The notes: generated by a model from the letters alone, not told the origin. Shown: positions 8,577-17,834, numbered from the stretch's first letter. The stretch: DNA of 64,000 nucleotides from Microseira sp041929235 (GCF_041929235.1 NZ_JBHFNP010000349.1:38408-102407), one strand, 5' to 3'. Numbers and translations are program-made.

Positions 8577-10895
8577 ATGGTTAAAGATAGCCGAGCATTG
8601 CAGCAATTACCATCGGAAGACCTAGAGGAGTTTAACGCTCCGCCTTCCAAAGGGTTGAATCTGCGTCCGTTTTTAAGGACATTCCAGCGGCAAGCGTGGT
8701 TGGTTACCGGGGTGGCCGGGGTAGTAATGTTTGCCGCTATGCTTTCCGGCGGCAAAGAACCCCCGATCTATGAAGGCAGTTTTCGGCTTTTAGTAGAACC
8801 AGTAACATCTGAAGCCAAAATGGCTGAACCCACCACACTCACTCGCAGTGGGGGAGGAATACCTGATGATAAGGTTTTTAGCCTCGACTATCCAACTCAG
8901 TTACAGATTTTACAGAGTCCGGCAATGCTATCTGCCATTGCCGAGCAAGTTAAAACCCAGCTTCCTAAGTTTGGCTTGAATCAACTTAAAAAAGGACTAA
9001 TAGTTCAACGCATCGGTGAAGATTCGTTTACCAAAACTAAGATTATCGAGGTTATCTATAAGGGGGAAAATCCCAAAGAAGTTGATTTGGTTTTGAGGAA
9101 AACGGCTGAAAAATACTTGAAGTACAGTCTAGATGAACGAAAAACGCGCATCAGTGAAGGGATAAAATTTATTGACGACCAAATGCCTGAATTGCAAAAT
9201 AGAGTAAATCAATTTCAGGGACAGTTGCAAGTGCTGCAACAACGATACACTTTAATCGATCCAAAAGCACAGGGCAGCGACTTATTCGATCAAGTTCGTA
9301 AAATAGGCGATGACCAATTAGAAGCTCAAAGGCAGCTGCAAGAGCAGAAAATTTTGTATGCAAATCTTCAGAGACAATTAGATCTAACGCCAGACCAAGC
9401 ACTGGCAGCATCAGCGTTAAGTAAAGAACCCAACCGCTTGGCATTGCTACAAAAGTTACAGGAAGTAGAAAGTCAAATTGCAACAGAAACCGTTCGCTTC
9501 ACGGCTAATAGCCCCAACATTCAAGCTTTACAGGAAAAAAGACAAAACTTACTCACATTAATGAATCAAGAAACCGAGCGAATTTTGGGACGAAATGCAA
9601 CAAGTAAAGTCAGCAACCCCCAAGTATTATCTTTCCAAGATGAGGTTCGGGTAAGACTAATTGAGGAACTGGTTAAGACGGCTAACCAAATTCAACTGCT
9701 AGAGGCTCGGAATCGGGCAATGGCAGAAACTAGAAATGCTTTTGAGCAACAAGCAAAGCAATTTCCAATTATTGCTCGTCAGTATAATGATATAGAACGG
9801 AAATTGGAAATTACAAACCAGACGCTAAACCAACTTCTGACTCAGCGAGAAACACTGCGGGTCGAAGCAGCACAAAAAAACGTGCCGTGGGAACTCATTT
9901 CCGATCCTCAAATTGAGCGCGATGCTGCTGGAAATCCGGTTGCGGCTCCCCAGAGTAATAGAAAGCAACTAATGATGGGAGTAGGAGGAGGACTGTTTTT
10001 GGGGCTATTGGCGGCTATTCTCCTAGAGAAGTTCCGCAATATGTTTTACACAGTTGAAGACATTAAAGATGCGATGGAAGTGCCGCTTTTGGGAGCCATT
10101 CCACTCGATAAAAAGAAAGAAAAAACACCAAAGTCAATGGCATTGCTGAAGTGGCTGCCCAAAATTAACGACAGCCATCAAAATACTTCTGCTTTTGTAG
10201 AAGCTTTCGACTCTCTCTATGCCAACCTCCGTTTTCTCTATTCCGCTCCACCAGTCCGTTCGTTAGCAGTTTGCTCGGCTACGGCTGGTGATGGCAAGTC
10301 TAAAATTGCCTTACATCTGGCTTATGCAGCAGCACAGGCGGGTCAGCGAGTCCTCTTAGTGGATGCTAATTTGCGCTGTCCTCAGCTTCACCTCTGGTTA
10401 GATTTACCAAACCACAGGGGACTTTGCGACCTGCTTAACCACAAATTATCCCCTAATGTTTTCATCGAGCGATCCCACCAAACCGAGAATTTGTTTGTGT
10501 TAACTGCTGGACAACCTTTACCAGACTCTCCCAAACAACTCGGCTCTCCTGGGATGCAGCATCTGACAGATGAACTTCAGTCCAACTTCGATTTAGTTAT
10601 CTACGACACGCCTAATCTGCTTACCTTTATGGATGCCAGTTTTATCGCTACCCATACCGATGGAATATTGCTGGTGGTAGGCGTCAAACAAACTAAAAAA
10701 TCCGCAGTCATGCAAGCCATTAGTCAGCTAAACACTTTTCGCTTATCAACCCTGGGTGTAGTTGCTAATTATGCCAAACCAAAGTCCGCTGCTGCCTCCT
10801 CTGACGATCGCCACCCAACTTCCAGACTTAACGAAAAACTCGCATTAGATTCCCACCAGCCTTCTCTTCCAGAAATGAATAGCAAATCGATTTGA
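8577..10895 (+). CDS. Wzc-like polysaccharide co-polymerase with BY-kinase domain
   Basis: This 772-residue protein has two membrane spans, at about residues 40-56 and 462-482, around a long periplasmic coiled-coil region. This is the Wzz/PCP architecture. The cytoplasmic C-terminal domain is a BY-kinase/ParA-like ATPase: Walker A AGDGKSK (about 570-576), Walker A-prime LLVDANLRCP, and a Walker B-like DLVIYDTP. In the family this controls chain length and export of polysaccharides built by the Wzx/Wzy machinery. The usual C-terminal tyrosine cluster is absent, since the tail (LDSHQPSLPEMNSKSI) has no Tyr, so autophosphorylation regulation may differ. It is divergent from the GT4-Wzx-Wzy run and probably works with it. 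Confidence 0.9.
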   Translation: MVKDSRALQQLPSEDLEEFNAPPSKGLNLRPFLRTFQRQAWLVTGVAGVVMFAAMLSGGKEPPIYEGSFRLLVEPVTSEAKMAEPTTLTRSGGGIPDDKVFSLDYPTQLQILQSPAMLSAIAEQVKTQLPKFGLNQLKKGLIVQRIGEDSFTKTKIIEVIYKGENPKEVDLVLRKTAEKYLKYSLDERKTRISEGIKFIDDQMPELQNRVNQFQGQLQVLQQRYTLIDPKAQGSDLFDQVRKIGDDQLEAQRQLQEQKILYANLQRQLDLTPDQALAASALSKEPNRLALLQKLQEVESQIATETVRFTANSPNIQALQEKRQNLLTLMNQETERILGRNATSKVSNPQVLSFQDEVRVRLIEELVKTANQIQLLEARNRAMAETRNAFEQQAKQFPIIARQYNDIERKLEITNQTLNQLLTQRETLRVEAAQKNVPWELISDPQIERDAAGNPVAAPQSNRKQLMMGVGGGLFLGLLAAILLEKFRNMFYTVEDIKDAMEVPLLGAIPLDKKKEKTPKSMALLKWLPKINDSHQNTSAFVEAFDSLYANLRFLYSAPPVRSLAVCSATAGDGKSKIALHLAYAAAQAGQRVLLVDANLRCPQLHLWLDLPNHRGLCDLLNHKLSPNVFIERSHQTENLFVLTAGQPLPDSPKQLGSPGMQHLTDELQSNFDLVIYDTPNLLTFMDASFIATHTDGILLVVGVKQTKKSAVMQAISQLNTFRLSTLGVVANYAKPKSAAASSDDRHPTSRLNEKLALDSHQPSLPEMNSKSI

Positions 10896-10913
10896 CTCAT
10901 AATAAAAACGCTT

Positions 10914-10954
10914 GTTCCTAGTTGCGCTATCTTCGCTAAAGCGCAACTAGGAAC
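10914..10954. terminator. Strong 15-bp hairpin after the BY-kinase gene
   Basis: GTTCCTAGTTGCGCT (10914-10928) pairs perfectly with AGCGCAACTAGGAAC (10940-10954) around an 11-nt loop, 18 bp beyond the stop codon. No U-tract follows on either strand, so it is either a factor-independent terminator of reduced strength or a REP-like palindrome. Confidence 0.5.
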
Positions 10955-11025
10955 TCTACCTATTTCGGGCAATTAATCCAACCAACTTGACCTCATAGTT
11001 AGCACCAGCGTTCTACTCCCATCCC

Positions 11026-11901
11026 TTATTTGCTTGTGTTCTTGTATTTGCGGATTCGTTGCTTCATCCAAAACGCCAACACACCCAAAAACAGCAACCC
11101 CATCACCCCAAGCAGAGGATTTCCCTCAACGCCCGTAATCCAGTCCGGAACCTTGCCAGAATATTGCACCAACTGCCCTACATTGATCATGTAATAACCC
11201 CAAACTAGCCCCGCGTGCAGGCCAATTGGCAGCCCAAGACGCCCTTGACTACCCTGCTTCCCCCAAACCATCGTTAACCCAAATAGCACCAAGGCTGGAA
11301 ATGTGGGCAAAGTGCGAAGCATCGCTTGCAGGGGACGAATAAAATGCAGCAGCGCAAAAATAACCGCATCTGCCCAAACCACTACGCGCGGAAGGTAATC
11401 ACGCTGTAACTCATCTAGTAGCCATCCCCGGAATACCACCTCCTCTGCCAATCCAATTAACAGAGCGCTCCCCAACCCTTCTAAAATTACCCTGGGAAAG
11501 CGATCGTCTGGCTGCTGCCACACCAGCCACCCCAGTATCCCTTCTAGGCCAAATAGACTCAGTACAAATAACAGCCCAATACTCAGTCCAACAAGCAATT
11601 CTAAGCCATTCTGCCGCGTTCTTACCAAACCGTAGCTGTTGAGCAGATGGGGTTGCCGGTATACTTTCTCACCCCAAAATCGCAGCAAGAGGAGAAATTC
11701 TCCGAATAACAGCCCCATCGTCAGGATAGTAACCAAGTTTTGGTCGCGCCCTAACCAATAAATTGGCGCTGCTGCTGGCACCCAGAGCAAAAGCAGGGTC
11801 AACAAAAAGACACCCAGCCTGATCGGGGCAGGGCAGCTAGCTAAACGGTAATGGTTCAGTCGCAAAAAATTCTGGCCTTCGGTGCTATTCTTCGGGTTCA
11901 A
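11026..11901 (-). CDS. CPBP family intramembrane glutamic endopeptidase (CAAX/Abi type)
   Basis: This 291-residue polytopic membrane protein has the family's three motifs: EEVVFRG (Glu-Glu-x3-Arg), FALLHFI (Phe-x3-His) and GLPIGLHAGLVWGYYM (His in the third motif). These residues form the metal-independent active site of CPBP proteases. Its start overlaps the end of clpS by 17 bp, so the two are translationally coupled. The clpS-CPBP pairing recurs in cyanobacteria as far as I know. The substrate is unknown. Eight hydrophobic segments agree with a membrane enzyme of normal length. Confidence 0.87.
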   Translation of the reverse strand: MNPKNSTEGQNFLRLNHYRLASCPAPIRLGVFLLTLLLLWVPAAAPIYWLGRDQNLVTILTMGLLFGEFLLLLRFWGEKVYRQPHLLNSYGLVRTRQNGLELLVGLSIGLLFVLSLFGLEGILGWLVWQQPDDRFPRVILEGLGSALLIGLAEEVVFRGWLLDELQRDYLPRVVVWADAVIFALLHFIRPLQAMLRTLPTFPALVLFGLTMVWGKQGSQGRLGLPIGLHAGLVWGYYMINVGQLVQYSGKVPDWITGVEGNPLLGVMGLLFLGVLAFWMKQRIRKYKNTSK

Positions 11902-12166
11902 TCGTACTGGTCAAGCCGTGATTTTTCAAAGTTTCGCAGTAAAACTCCGCGTGTTCCTGAGCGCAGGTAATCACCAAAGCAATCCCGTTCGTATGGGCTT
12001 CCATCATAATACTGACGGCTTGGGGTTGGGTGAGATTGGGCACGGTTGTCAATAATACCTTTACCACATACTCCATTGGGTTGAAATCATCGTTATGGAG
12101 TAAAACGCGGTAGCGAGGTGCAAGTTTACGAGACGTTGAACGCTTTTCAAGGGTCTCGACAGACAC
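11885..12166 (-). CDS. clpS: ATP-dependent Clp protease adaptor ClpS
   Basis: The 93-residue protein contains the ClpS core: YRVLLHNDDFNPMEYVVKVL, whose Asn-Asp pair contacts the N-degron alpha-amino group, then MMEAHTNGIALVITC and the C-terminal EHAEFYCETLKNHGL. ClpS delivers N-end-rule substrates to the ClpC/ClpAP ATPase in the cytoplasm. The start is GTG at 12166, preceded by GGAGGATAGAGCC, a strong ribosome-binding site. The last 17 bp overlap the CPBP protease gene. Confidence 0.95.
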   Translation of the reverse strand: MSVETLEKRSTSRKLAPRYRVLLHNDDFNPMEYVVKVLLTTVPNLTQPQAVSIMMEAHTNGIALVITCAQEHAEFYCETLKNHGLTSTIEPEE

Positions 12167-12941
12167 GGCTCTATCCTCCCCGTCAATTCAATACAACTGG
12201 GTAACTCATTACTGCTATGGAGAGGATTTAAACTCTCGTGACGCTCCTACACCTCCCTTCGGGTAGGTTTTGGCTTCCAAGACATAAGATCTTGGAACTT
12301 CCTGAGTGGTACTCGTGTTCTTTCCCACTACAGCCGTTTATAGTCAGGTTCGCGTCCTGCCCGACTTGAATAGTTAAAAACCATTCATCAATCGTTCCAT
12401 GAAGATTTTACCCACAAGTGGCAGTATCGATATACGACACACTTCCTTGTGGAACCCCCTATCTTCAGTTGTCAAGGTACTGTTCGGTGACCAGCATTTT
12501 CGGCTATTGCCACCTGATAGAATAATAGCAGCTATTCGCTGTATATTGTATGATGGATACTTTAAATACAGTTGTTAATCTGAGCCTGCTGCCAGCCTTA
12601 CGGCTGTTTCATCCGTTGTTAGCAGCAAACGGCGCGATTTTGCTCTTAGCTTTAAAGTACTTAATATTTAATTTATACCATCCAACTGCTGGCCTAACCA
12701 CCTAGCTGGCAATTTGTCAGCCCAACTCAGGGGAGTGGGCTGACCATAGCACTGGGAGAGGGTGCTGCGAGCGTTGACAAGCGGCGCATCAGCGCTTCGC
12801 ACCTGCCCCCAAGTATCAACCGCAAATGCTATCTACAGGTGAGGGCAACAAGCTTTAGCCAAATTATAGCCTCAATCCCGATTACCCTTGGGGAGTGGCT
12901 CAATAAAATCAGGAGACAGCACCAAGATACGCTTTTTTCTT
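12167..12941. other. Noncoding region with hairpins, likely remains of a mobile element
   Basis: I find no supported gene here. There are short hairpins (CTTCCAAGACATAAGATCTTGGAA around 12271-12294 and CCTCCCTTCGGGTAGG nearby). The right end of the broken tnpB element abuts at 12942. The interval also holds the clpS promoter region close to 12180. The structure-rich part may be an old mobile-element end, but I cannot assign it. Confidence 0.35.
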
Positions 12942-12979
12942 TTGACACTTTGCCGCTTAAAAGACGGCGGATTCTTCGC

Positions 12980-14211
12980 TCATCGAGCGATCTTGCTCAA
13001 ACTTGTTGCCAAGTCCGAGATTAGGATCTTCTCTCCCGAAGCGTTAGTTGACCTGTGCCCCACGGTACTTGTTAACTGATAGCCAGTCTGTTTCAACGCG
13101 CGAGCCAAAATATTTATCGCCGCATTATGGTCGCGGTCTAACGTACATCCACATTGACAAACGTGAGTGCGTACAGACAGCGACTTTTTCACAACTTCAC
13201 CGCAATTAGAGCAGTTTTGGCTCGTATATTGCGGTGGTACTCCCACCACAACCCGACCGTAAACCTTGCCTAAATACTCCAACCACTGGGTGAATTGCGA
13301 CCCTTGCAGCATCGCATCCCCCCCAACCCCCCTTAATCAGGGGGGTGCCTCAGGCGGGGGGATGGTGGTTTTTCACCATATTGCGAACTTGCAGTTTCTC
13401 CAACGCCACAAAATCTTGATATTTTATGACGCACAAAGCCGTTTTAACGGGCATTGCTCTTGACGCTGGCGGGAAACTTTTAAATGCTTGCTTCCTAACC
13501 GATTAATCGCGCGCTTCCGATTGCGAGACCCCTTTTTCTTCTTAGAAACACGGCGCTGCAATCGCTTTAAAGCTTTTTCCGATTTACGCAGGTGACGGGG
13601 ATTTTCTAGCTTATTACCTTGCGAATCGGTATAAAAGGCTGACAATCCAACATCCAATCCAATCGTTCTACCCGTCGGTTGGATATCGATATTGCGATCT
13701 GCGTCTATGACGAATTGAACGTAATATCCATCGCTGCGCCGAATAATTCTGACGCGCTTAATTTGAGCGATTTGGTAGTATTGTAGGTCGTAATTACCAA
13801 TGAGCTTTAATCTACCAATATCGTTTTTGTCGATGAAGTTGATATATCTGCGTTCTTTTGATAGCTTCCATCCCGTCTGTTTGTCTTCAACGGAACGGTT
13901 TCTCTTTTGGAATTTTGGGTATCCTTTTTTACCCGTTTTCCCTGATTTGCAGTTTGATTAAAAACGTTGAATCGAGAAGGATGCCCTCTCGGTAGCTGCA
14001 AGTCTTGCCTGATAGTTGAGCCTGCTTGCCAATTCAAACTCTTTGGTTATAACCGCACTTAATTTGCTCAATTCAAACAACTTAACGCCACGATTATCCA
14101 TCCAAAACCTGATTGCTTTTTTCGGATTAATTGGCATTTACGGATAGCTTCATCTTTTATTTTTCGGTACCGAGCAACTTTTCTTTTAGCTTTGAATGAG
14201 TATGTAATCAT
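12980..14211 (-). pseudogene. tnpB pseudogene (RuvC-like RNA-guided nuclease family)
   Basis: Pieces of one TnpB protein appear in three frames from an ATG near 14211 down to 12980. They include an N-terminal SFKAKRKVARYRK, a RuvC-I region GLDVGL followed by SAFYTDSQGNK, basic KKKKGSRNRKRAINRLG, and a C-terminal zinc ribbon CSNCGE...CQCG followed by DRDHNAAINIL (RuvC-III Asp). Frameshifts occur around 14080, 13800 and 13440. A C-rich repeat at 13318-13362 replaces the segment after MVKNHH, introducing a stop. TnpB is an RNA-guided nuclease of IS605 elements. This copy cannot make a full protein. Confidence 0.82.
13318..13362. repeat. G/C-run palindromic repeat inserted in tnpB
   Basis: Runs of C (CCCCCCAACCCCCC) face runs of G (GGGGGG, then GGCGGGGGG) around TTAATCA, giving a foldable G/C-tract palindrome of a kind scattered in cyanobacterial intergenic DNA. 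Here it lies inside the tnpB frame exactly where the conserved helix after MVKNHH should continue. Confidence 0.5.
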
Positions 14212-14270
14212 GGCGTTCTGTTTGAGCGACCTGGTTTAATTGTACAACTGTTTATTGTTAGCATGACTCC

Positions 14271-14680
14271 CTAAAGACAAAATTTAATATTCTCGATGTT
14301 GACTGCGAATAAATAAGCCCTTGTCGCATTTCATCCACCGGATGAATCACGCTTGTGTTCATGCTCCCGCTCTGTTTTAGGTAAGCTCACCCCCGGTTGA
14401 AGCACGGAGGCTTTTGCCCCGTACCCAGAATCGTTGGTTTTCAGTAGCCCTAAGAAACTAGCGATGTCAAAGAAGTTCTTCCTCAAGCATACTAGCCCTT
14501 GAACCTCGAGGCTGGCTTACATTCAGGATATCCCCGTGGATATCCAGTCTTGTTTCTACAACCGAGTTCCCCCGGACAGCCCCATTACCACGGTTTGCGT
14601 ATCACTCGTCGATACTTGCTTACTGCGAGACCTTTTCTGCGTGGTTACCGAGGGTGCCTTTCGATCATTTCAGCATCTCA
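14271..14680. other. Noncoding region, no gene seen
   Basis: The region holds the repeat word ACTGCGAATAAAT (14302-14314, again at 15585-15597), a GATATCC-CGT-GGATATC palindrome near 14528-14543 and mixed sequence. It may be an element end upstream of the small RHH gene. I see no coding frame with family features. Confidence 0.3.
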
Positions 14681-14685
14681 AATAT

Positions 14686-14702
14686 TGTACCGATTTGGTA
14701 CA
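14686..14702 (+). promoter_or_regulatory. Palindromic operator candidate before the small RHH gene
   Basis: TGTACC-GATTT-GGTACA is a perfect 6+6 inverted repeat ending 4 bp before the ATG at 14707. Ribbon-helix-helix proteins commonly repress their own genes through such short palindromes, so autoregulation is plausible but inferred. Confidence 0.5.
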
Positions 14703-14706
14703 CTAA

Positions 14707-14841
14707 ATGTCAAGGGAACAGTTACACATTCGAGTCAAGGAATCAGAGTATGAAAAACTTGAGCGTTATGGCAAAAAACACAAGAGGTCTAAGTCAGACG
14801 TTATTCGAGAGTGCATTCTTTCTTTGTCTGACAGGGATTAA
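14707..14841 (+). CDS. 44-residue ribbon-helix-helix (CopG/Arc-like) protein
   Basis: A short frame ATG 14707 to TAA 14841 encodes MSREQLHIRVKESEYEKLER, then YGKKHKRSKSDVIREC and ILSLSDRD. An N-terminal beta strand (QLHIRVKE), helix A, a KKHKRSKSDVIRE turn-helix and a length of about 44 residues are the minimal RHH fold of the Arc/MetJ/CopG type. It would dimerise and bind DNA. A perfect palindrome sits directly upstream and a 14-bp hairpin directly downstream. It lies near tnpB relics, so it may be an IS accessory gene or an orphan antitoxin. There is no clear toxin partner and no strong ribosome-binding site. Confidence 0.65.
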   Translation: MSREQLHIRVKESEYEKLERYGKKHKRSKSDVIRECILSLSDRD

Positions 14842-14854
14842 AATCGTTCGTGTC

Positions 14855-14893
14855 GTGCTTCTGCGCCGTCAATTTATTGCGGCGCAGAAGCAC
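14855..14893 (+). terminator. 14-bp perfect hairpin after the small RHH gene
   Basis: GTGCTTCTGCGCCG (14855-14868) pairs perfectly with CGGCGCAGAAGCAC (14880-14893) across an AT-rich 11-nt loop, 13 bp after the RHH stop. It could terminate the RHH transcript or be the right-end hairpin of an IS605-like unit. No U-tract follows. Confidence 0.5.
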
Positions 14894-14923
14894 TCCCTAA
14901 ATCTTTAGGTGAAGCAAGCAGCG

Positions 14924-15295
14924 ATGGGTTTTGCTTATAACTTTCAGCCTAGCCAAATTGTGTGTCTGGACCATGAGGGAACCTGCCTGTACGCAGAAGT
15001 GATTCAAATCGTTGAATCCCGTCAGTTGTGTTGGGCACGCCCCTTAATGCTGGCAACTGCCCCATTGGGTGTCGAGCCAGTTCCACAGCCGCCTACTTTG
15101 TATGACTTGCGACAAGGTGCAGATTTGCTTTGGCCTTTGAGCTTGTTCCGCACTGCCCTCGATACTGAAGTAATACCGCTGTTGGCTCAGCTACAGGCGT
15201 CAAAAGCTCAATCTGAGGGATGCCACTCAGCACACCGACAACTCAGCCATTTTGTCCGCCAAGTTTGGCAAGCCCACCCAGCCAAATTTTCATAA
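14924..15295 (+). CDS. Conserved cyanobacterial protein of unknown function
   Basis: This product of about 123 residues begins MGFAYNFQPSQIVCLDHEG and contains the sequence LYDLRQGADLLWPLSLFRTA, which I recognise as typical of a short conserved cyanobacterial protein with no assigned role. It appears cytoplasmic, with no signal or membrane segment. ATG 14924 is favoured over the upstream GTG at 14909 because AGGTGA lies at a suitable distance before it. The second half is helical and His-rich (GCHSAHRQLSHFVRQ). A STAS-domain gene follows about 1.9 kb downstream. I assign no function. Confidence 0.7.
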   Translation: MGFAYNFQPSQIVCLDHEGTCLYAEVIQIVESRQLCWARPLMLATAPLGVEPVPQPPTLYDLRQGADLLWPLSLFRTALDTEVIPLLAQLQASKAQSEGCHSAHRQLSHFVRQVWQAHPAKFS

Positions 15296-15868
15296 AATCG
15301 GCGTAACTAACCCACTATACCTTTCTAGCTTTCGGTCAATTTGCTCTGCCGGGAAACCAGTTCACGGGCCCTCAGACTCGCTTACTCATCTCGCAGATTA
15401 CTGACACTGCTTTGATCCCGACCGATGCAGCGGCCCGGATCCTGGATACTGATGTATCCCCATCAAAGCTTGTCCTGGTTAAGCGCTTGTGGATGGCGCT
15501 AGTACTTTCAACCGGCTCTACCCTTGGAGAAAACCTTTATTGGTTAGAAACTACCGTGAAGCTAGTTTTATTGTCAATACGGCAACTGCGAATAAATTCG
15601 CTTGTGTCGAAATTGGGCGAAGCAATCTTCTTGGCGGGGCTAGCTTTCTCCCACATTTATTCAGCTGTAGATTGGTTTGTAGCAATCTAAGACGGCTCCT
15701 GCTCAAGTAGCGCAGCCATCGAGTATTTAACCGCCTAGTCAGCCGAATGACCTACTTGCGGCTAGCAATTTTAATTATAGGGACGAATCTCTTCAACCCC
15801 GATCTTGAGAGGGATTCGTTCTTAGCACACAAGTAAAGTTTCCCAGCATTTTTTCCCTAGCCCGATTA
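15296..15868. other. Noncoding region with a GCGAATAAATTCGC palindrome
   Basis: No supported gene. The perfect palindrome GCGAATAAATTCGC lies at 15588-15601 within the repeated word ACTGCGAATAAAT, suggesting an element end. Frames at 15412-15690 and 15489-15710 lack family features and ribosome-binding sites. Confidence 0.35.
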
Positions 15869-16102
15869 TCAGTAGCTTGCCACTAACGCAATCCGACCAG
15901 CATCCATCTCAGCCATTAATAATTCCAGCGCCTCGTAATCAACATCAGAAATGTAACCCAGGCGCGTCAGTTCATAGTTGATTTCATTCTCGATATCCGG
16001 AGTCAGTCGCCGAATCGAAATAGCTTTTTCTACCAGTTGACGAATCGCGTTTTTAGTTTCCACGGTTGGCAGGGTAACTCTTTTAATATCAAAATTTTCC
16101 AC
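15869..16102 (-). CDS. Small conserved protein of unknown function
   Basis: This 77-residue acidic, helical protein begins MENFDIKRVTLPTVETKNAI and ends MAEMDAGRIALVASY. It has no membrane segment, no metal motif and no recognisable domain. The coding look (balanced composition, a natural start, no repeats) and its resemblance to small hypothetical proteins in filamentous cyanobacteria support a real gene. Several MxxGRI-like C-termini exist in this group, but I cannot name a function. Flanking intergenic regions are long on both sides. Confidence 0.6.
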   Translation of the reverse strand: MENFDIKRVTLPTVETKNAIRQLVEKAISIRRLTPDIENEINYELTRLGYISDVDYEALELLMAEMDAGRIALVASY

Positions 16103-17167
16103 CTACTATTTATCTGTCGGGGTGATCTGGAACTTTTGCTTTGAGTGATCTTACTCACACGCGGCTTCAACCTTGGAGTTTTGGCAAATTATTCAGTTCT
16201 GATGCAAAAATCCAGAGCCAATTGATATTTACAGAGTTTGAGCCTGCCAGCATCTGCTTTTCTACGGTTTTTCGTTGCTAGCCAAAGAAGGGAAAGAGTT
16301 TGAAGCAAATGGTCGAAGCTCACTTCTAGTCAGAGAAATACTTAAAAGCTATTCCACAAAAATCAGGTTTTTAAGTATTTAACAACCGTATTTTTTCGGA
16401 GGTTTCGATTGTTGTTAATATCCCGGTTCGCGTTGCTGCTGAAGGCGACCCAAAACCCTAAAAATTTTCCAAGTTTCCGGACATGACCGTTTATACGTTG
16501 AAATTACCCCTTGGGCAGCTGTTGCAGATATGAAGTAATTCTTTCTAACTGTAGGATTAACGACTGCATAGCTTGAGGAAGCTGCGCTATATGCGCGATT
16601 CTCAAGCGCCCATACTTTTCCAGTCTGGCTTCGCCCTACGGGGCGGCTAATTGGCTAATAGCGCTACTCCAGTAGCTAGCTAATGGACCCGAAGCTCTTG
16701 CGCTTTGGAAATCGCTAAGGTAGACTCCGAACCCAGAGCGTGCCGTCCTTGCATCCGCGCCCTACCCCTTCTATCTTGATCCCTGAAATTTTTGCTGTCT
16801 GGGCAAGAGAAGGGGGACTCTTGAGGTATTGAAGCAACGGTCGGACTTGTTCATAAATCGCTCGGGATTGCTATAGTGTCTAAAATCATTACTTTGGATA
16901 TAAATTATCTGAAAAAAAGGTTCGGTAACTTGGTATTTTCCGAAAGCAGCAGTTATACTGTTGTCGTTTTAGGTTCCCTGTCAGTCAATCAGTTGTATAA
17001 GGAAATACTTTTTAGCGAACCAAGCTTGCTCAAAACTTTAAACAAATGGGGTGGAAAGATGAAGATTCCGTGAAAACCCTCAAAGCGAGTGGTCAATACT
17101 GCAAACCAGCGTTTAAGGTCAAAGGCATCTGATGCCATTGTTTGTCTATTCACACGGTAATTGAATC
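16103..17167. other. Long noncoding stretch, possibly eroded sequence
   Basis: About 1.06 kb without a supported gene. Short frames such as GTG 16876-17073 show no domain or ribosome-binding site. Small inverted repeats occur (AAAACCTGATTTTTGTGG-like AT regions near 16350, and GCGCTATATGCGC near 16583). Part may be decayed coding DNA. Nothing can be assigned. Confidence 0.35.
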
Positions 17168-17518
17168 ATGCAAGCGACGATTGCTACTTCCCAACTGACA
17201 GTTATTCAGCCCCAAGGCCATCTCAATGCCGCCAACGCGCCTGAATTTGGCAGACAGCTAACAGCAGCGATCGCTTCGGAGTGGCCTACTGTTGTATTGG
17301 TAGACATGGAACAGGTGGAGTCTCTAGATAGTGCTGGTCTGATGGTCTTGGTTTCTGCTCTCAGTCACGCTCAACAGAAAAACTATCAATTTAGCCTTTG
17401 TTCGCTTTTACCGTCAATCCGGATCATTTTTGAGCTAACTCAGCTGGATCGGGTGTTTGAGATTTTTGCCAGTCGCGCTGCTTTTGAAGCCGCACTCAAC
17501 TCCTGGGCAAGGCGCTAA
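17168..17518 (+). CDS. STAS-domain protein (anti-sigma factor antagonist-like)
   Basis: The 116-residue protein is a single STAS domain. The N-terminal strand LTVIQPQGHLNAANAPEFG is followed by VVLVDMEQVESLDSAGLMVL, whose DSAG serine (S55) is the position phosphorylated in SpoIIAA-type antagonists, and then SLCSLLPSIRIIFELTQLDR. In the family it binds a serine-kinase anti-sigma factor in a partner-switching pathway. No kinase or phosphatase gene is adjacent. An ATG start follows a GTAATTGAATC leader with no strong ribosome-binding site. Confidence 0.88.
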   Translation: MQATIATSQLTVIQPQGHLNAANAPEFGRQLTAAIASEWPTVVLVDMEQVESLDSAGLMVLVSALSHAQQKNYQFSLCSLLPSIRIIFELTQLDRVFEIFASRAAFEAALNSWARR

Positions 17519-17834
17519 CGTCTGCTTAAACAACGACTGCGACTCGTGATTCTCCTGCACGCCTTGGGGCGCTGTCCTGCGGATACTTAAGCGATGGCAC
17601 CAGCCAAACCCCATAAAACCCTCTCGACCGTTCCAGAATTTCCCCGAAATATACCATCGCCTTGCCTGCTATTTGGCCTGTTATTGGGCTGTAGCAGGGT
17701 CTTGGCATGACAACATTAACCACGTTTTTTCCCGCTCACAGCAACTGTGCTAAAATTACTTGAGTCAGTAAAAGACTTTAAAACTTACCGACCGGCTGGA
17801 GGAAAGTTGACGACCCAGGATCCCGTTGTAAGGC

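Larger units (their letters stand above)
12942..14270 (-). mobile_element. Degenerate IS200/IS605-type element carrying a broken tnpB
   Basis: The right end, read on the minus strand, is GAATCCGCC then GCGGC then GTGTCAA, ending at 12942. This hairpin-plus-GTCAA pattern matches the end of the relic at 35.8 kb. The left end lies near 14230-14270, where TTGTACAA forms a short palindrome. The tnpB inside is frameshifted and interrupted. No tnpA is present, so the element is non-autonomous and dead. Confidence 0.6.

Noticed and set aside
12839..13079. Two short plus-strand frames
   Set aside because: They are the antisense of the tnpB relic and its right end.
15412..15710. 92- and 73-codon frames
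   Set aside because: No family, no ribosome-binding site and within repeat-bearing noncoding DNA.
16876..17073. 65-codon GTG frame
   Set aside because: No domain or ribosome-binding site; the composition does not help, so it is left as noncoding.
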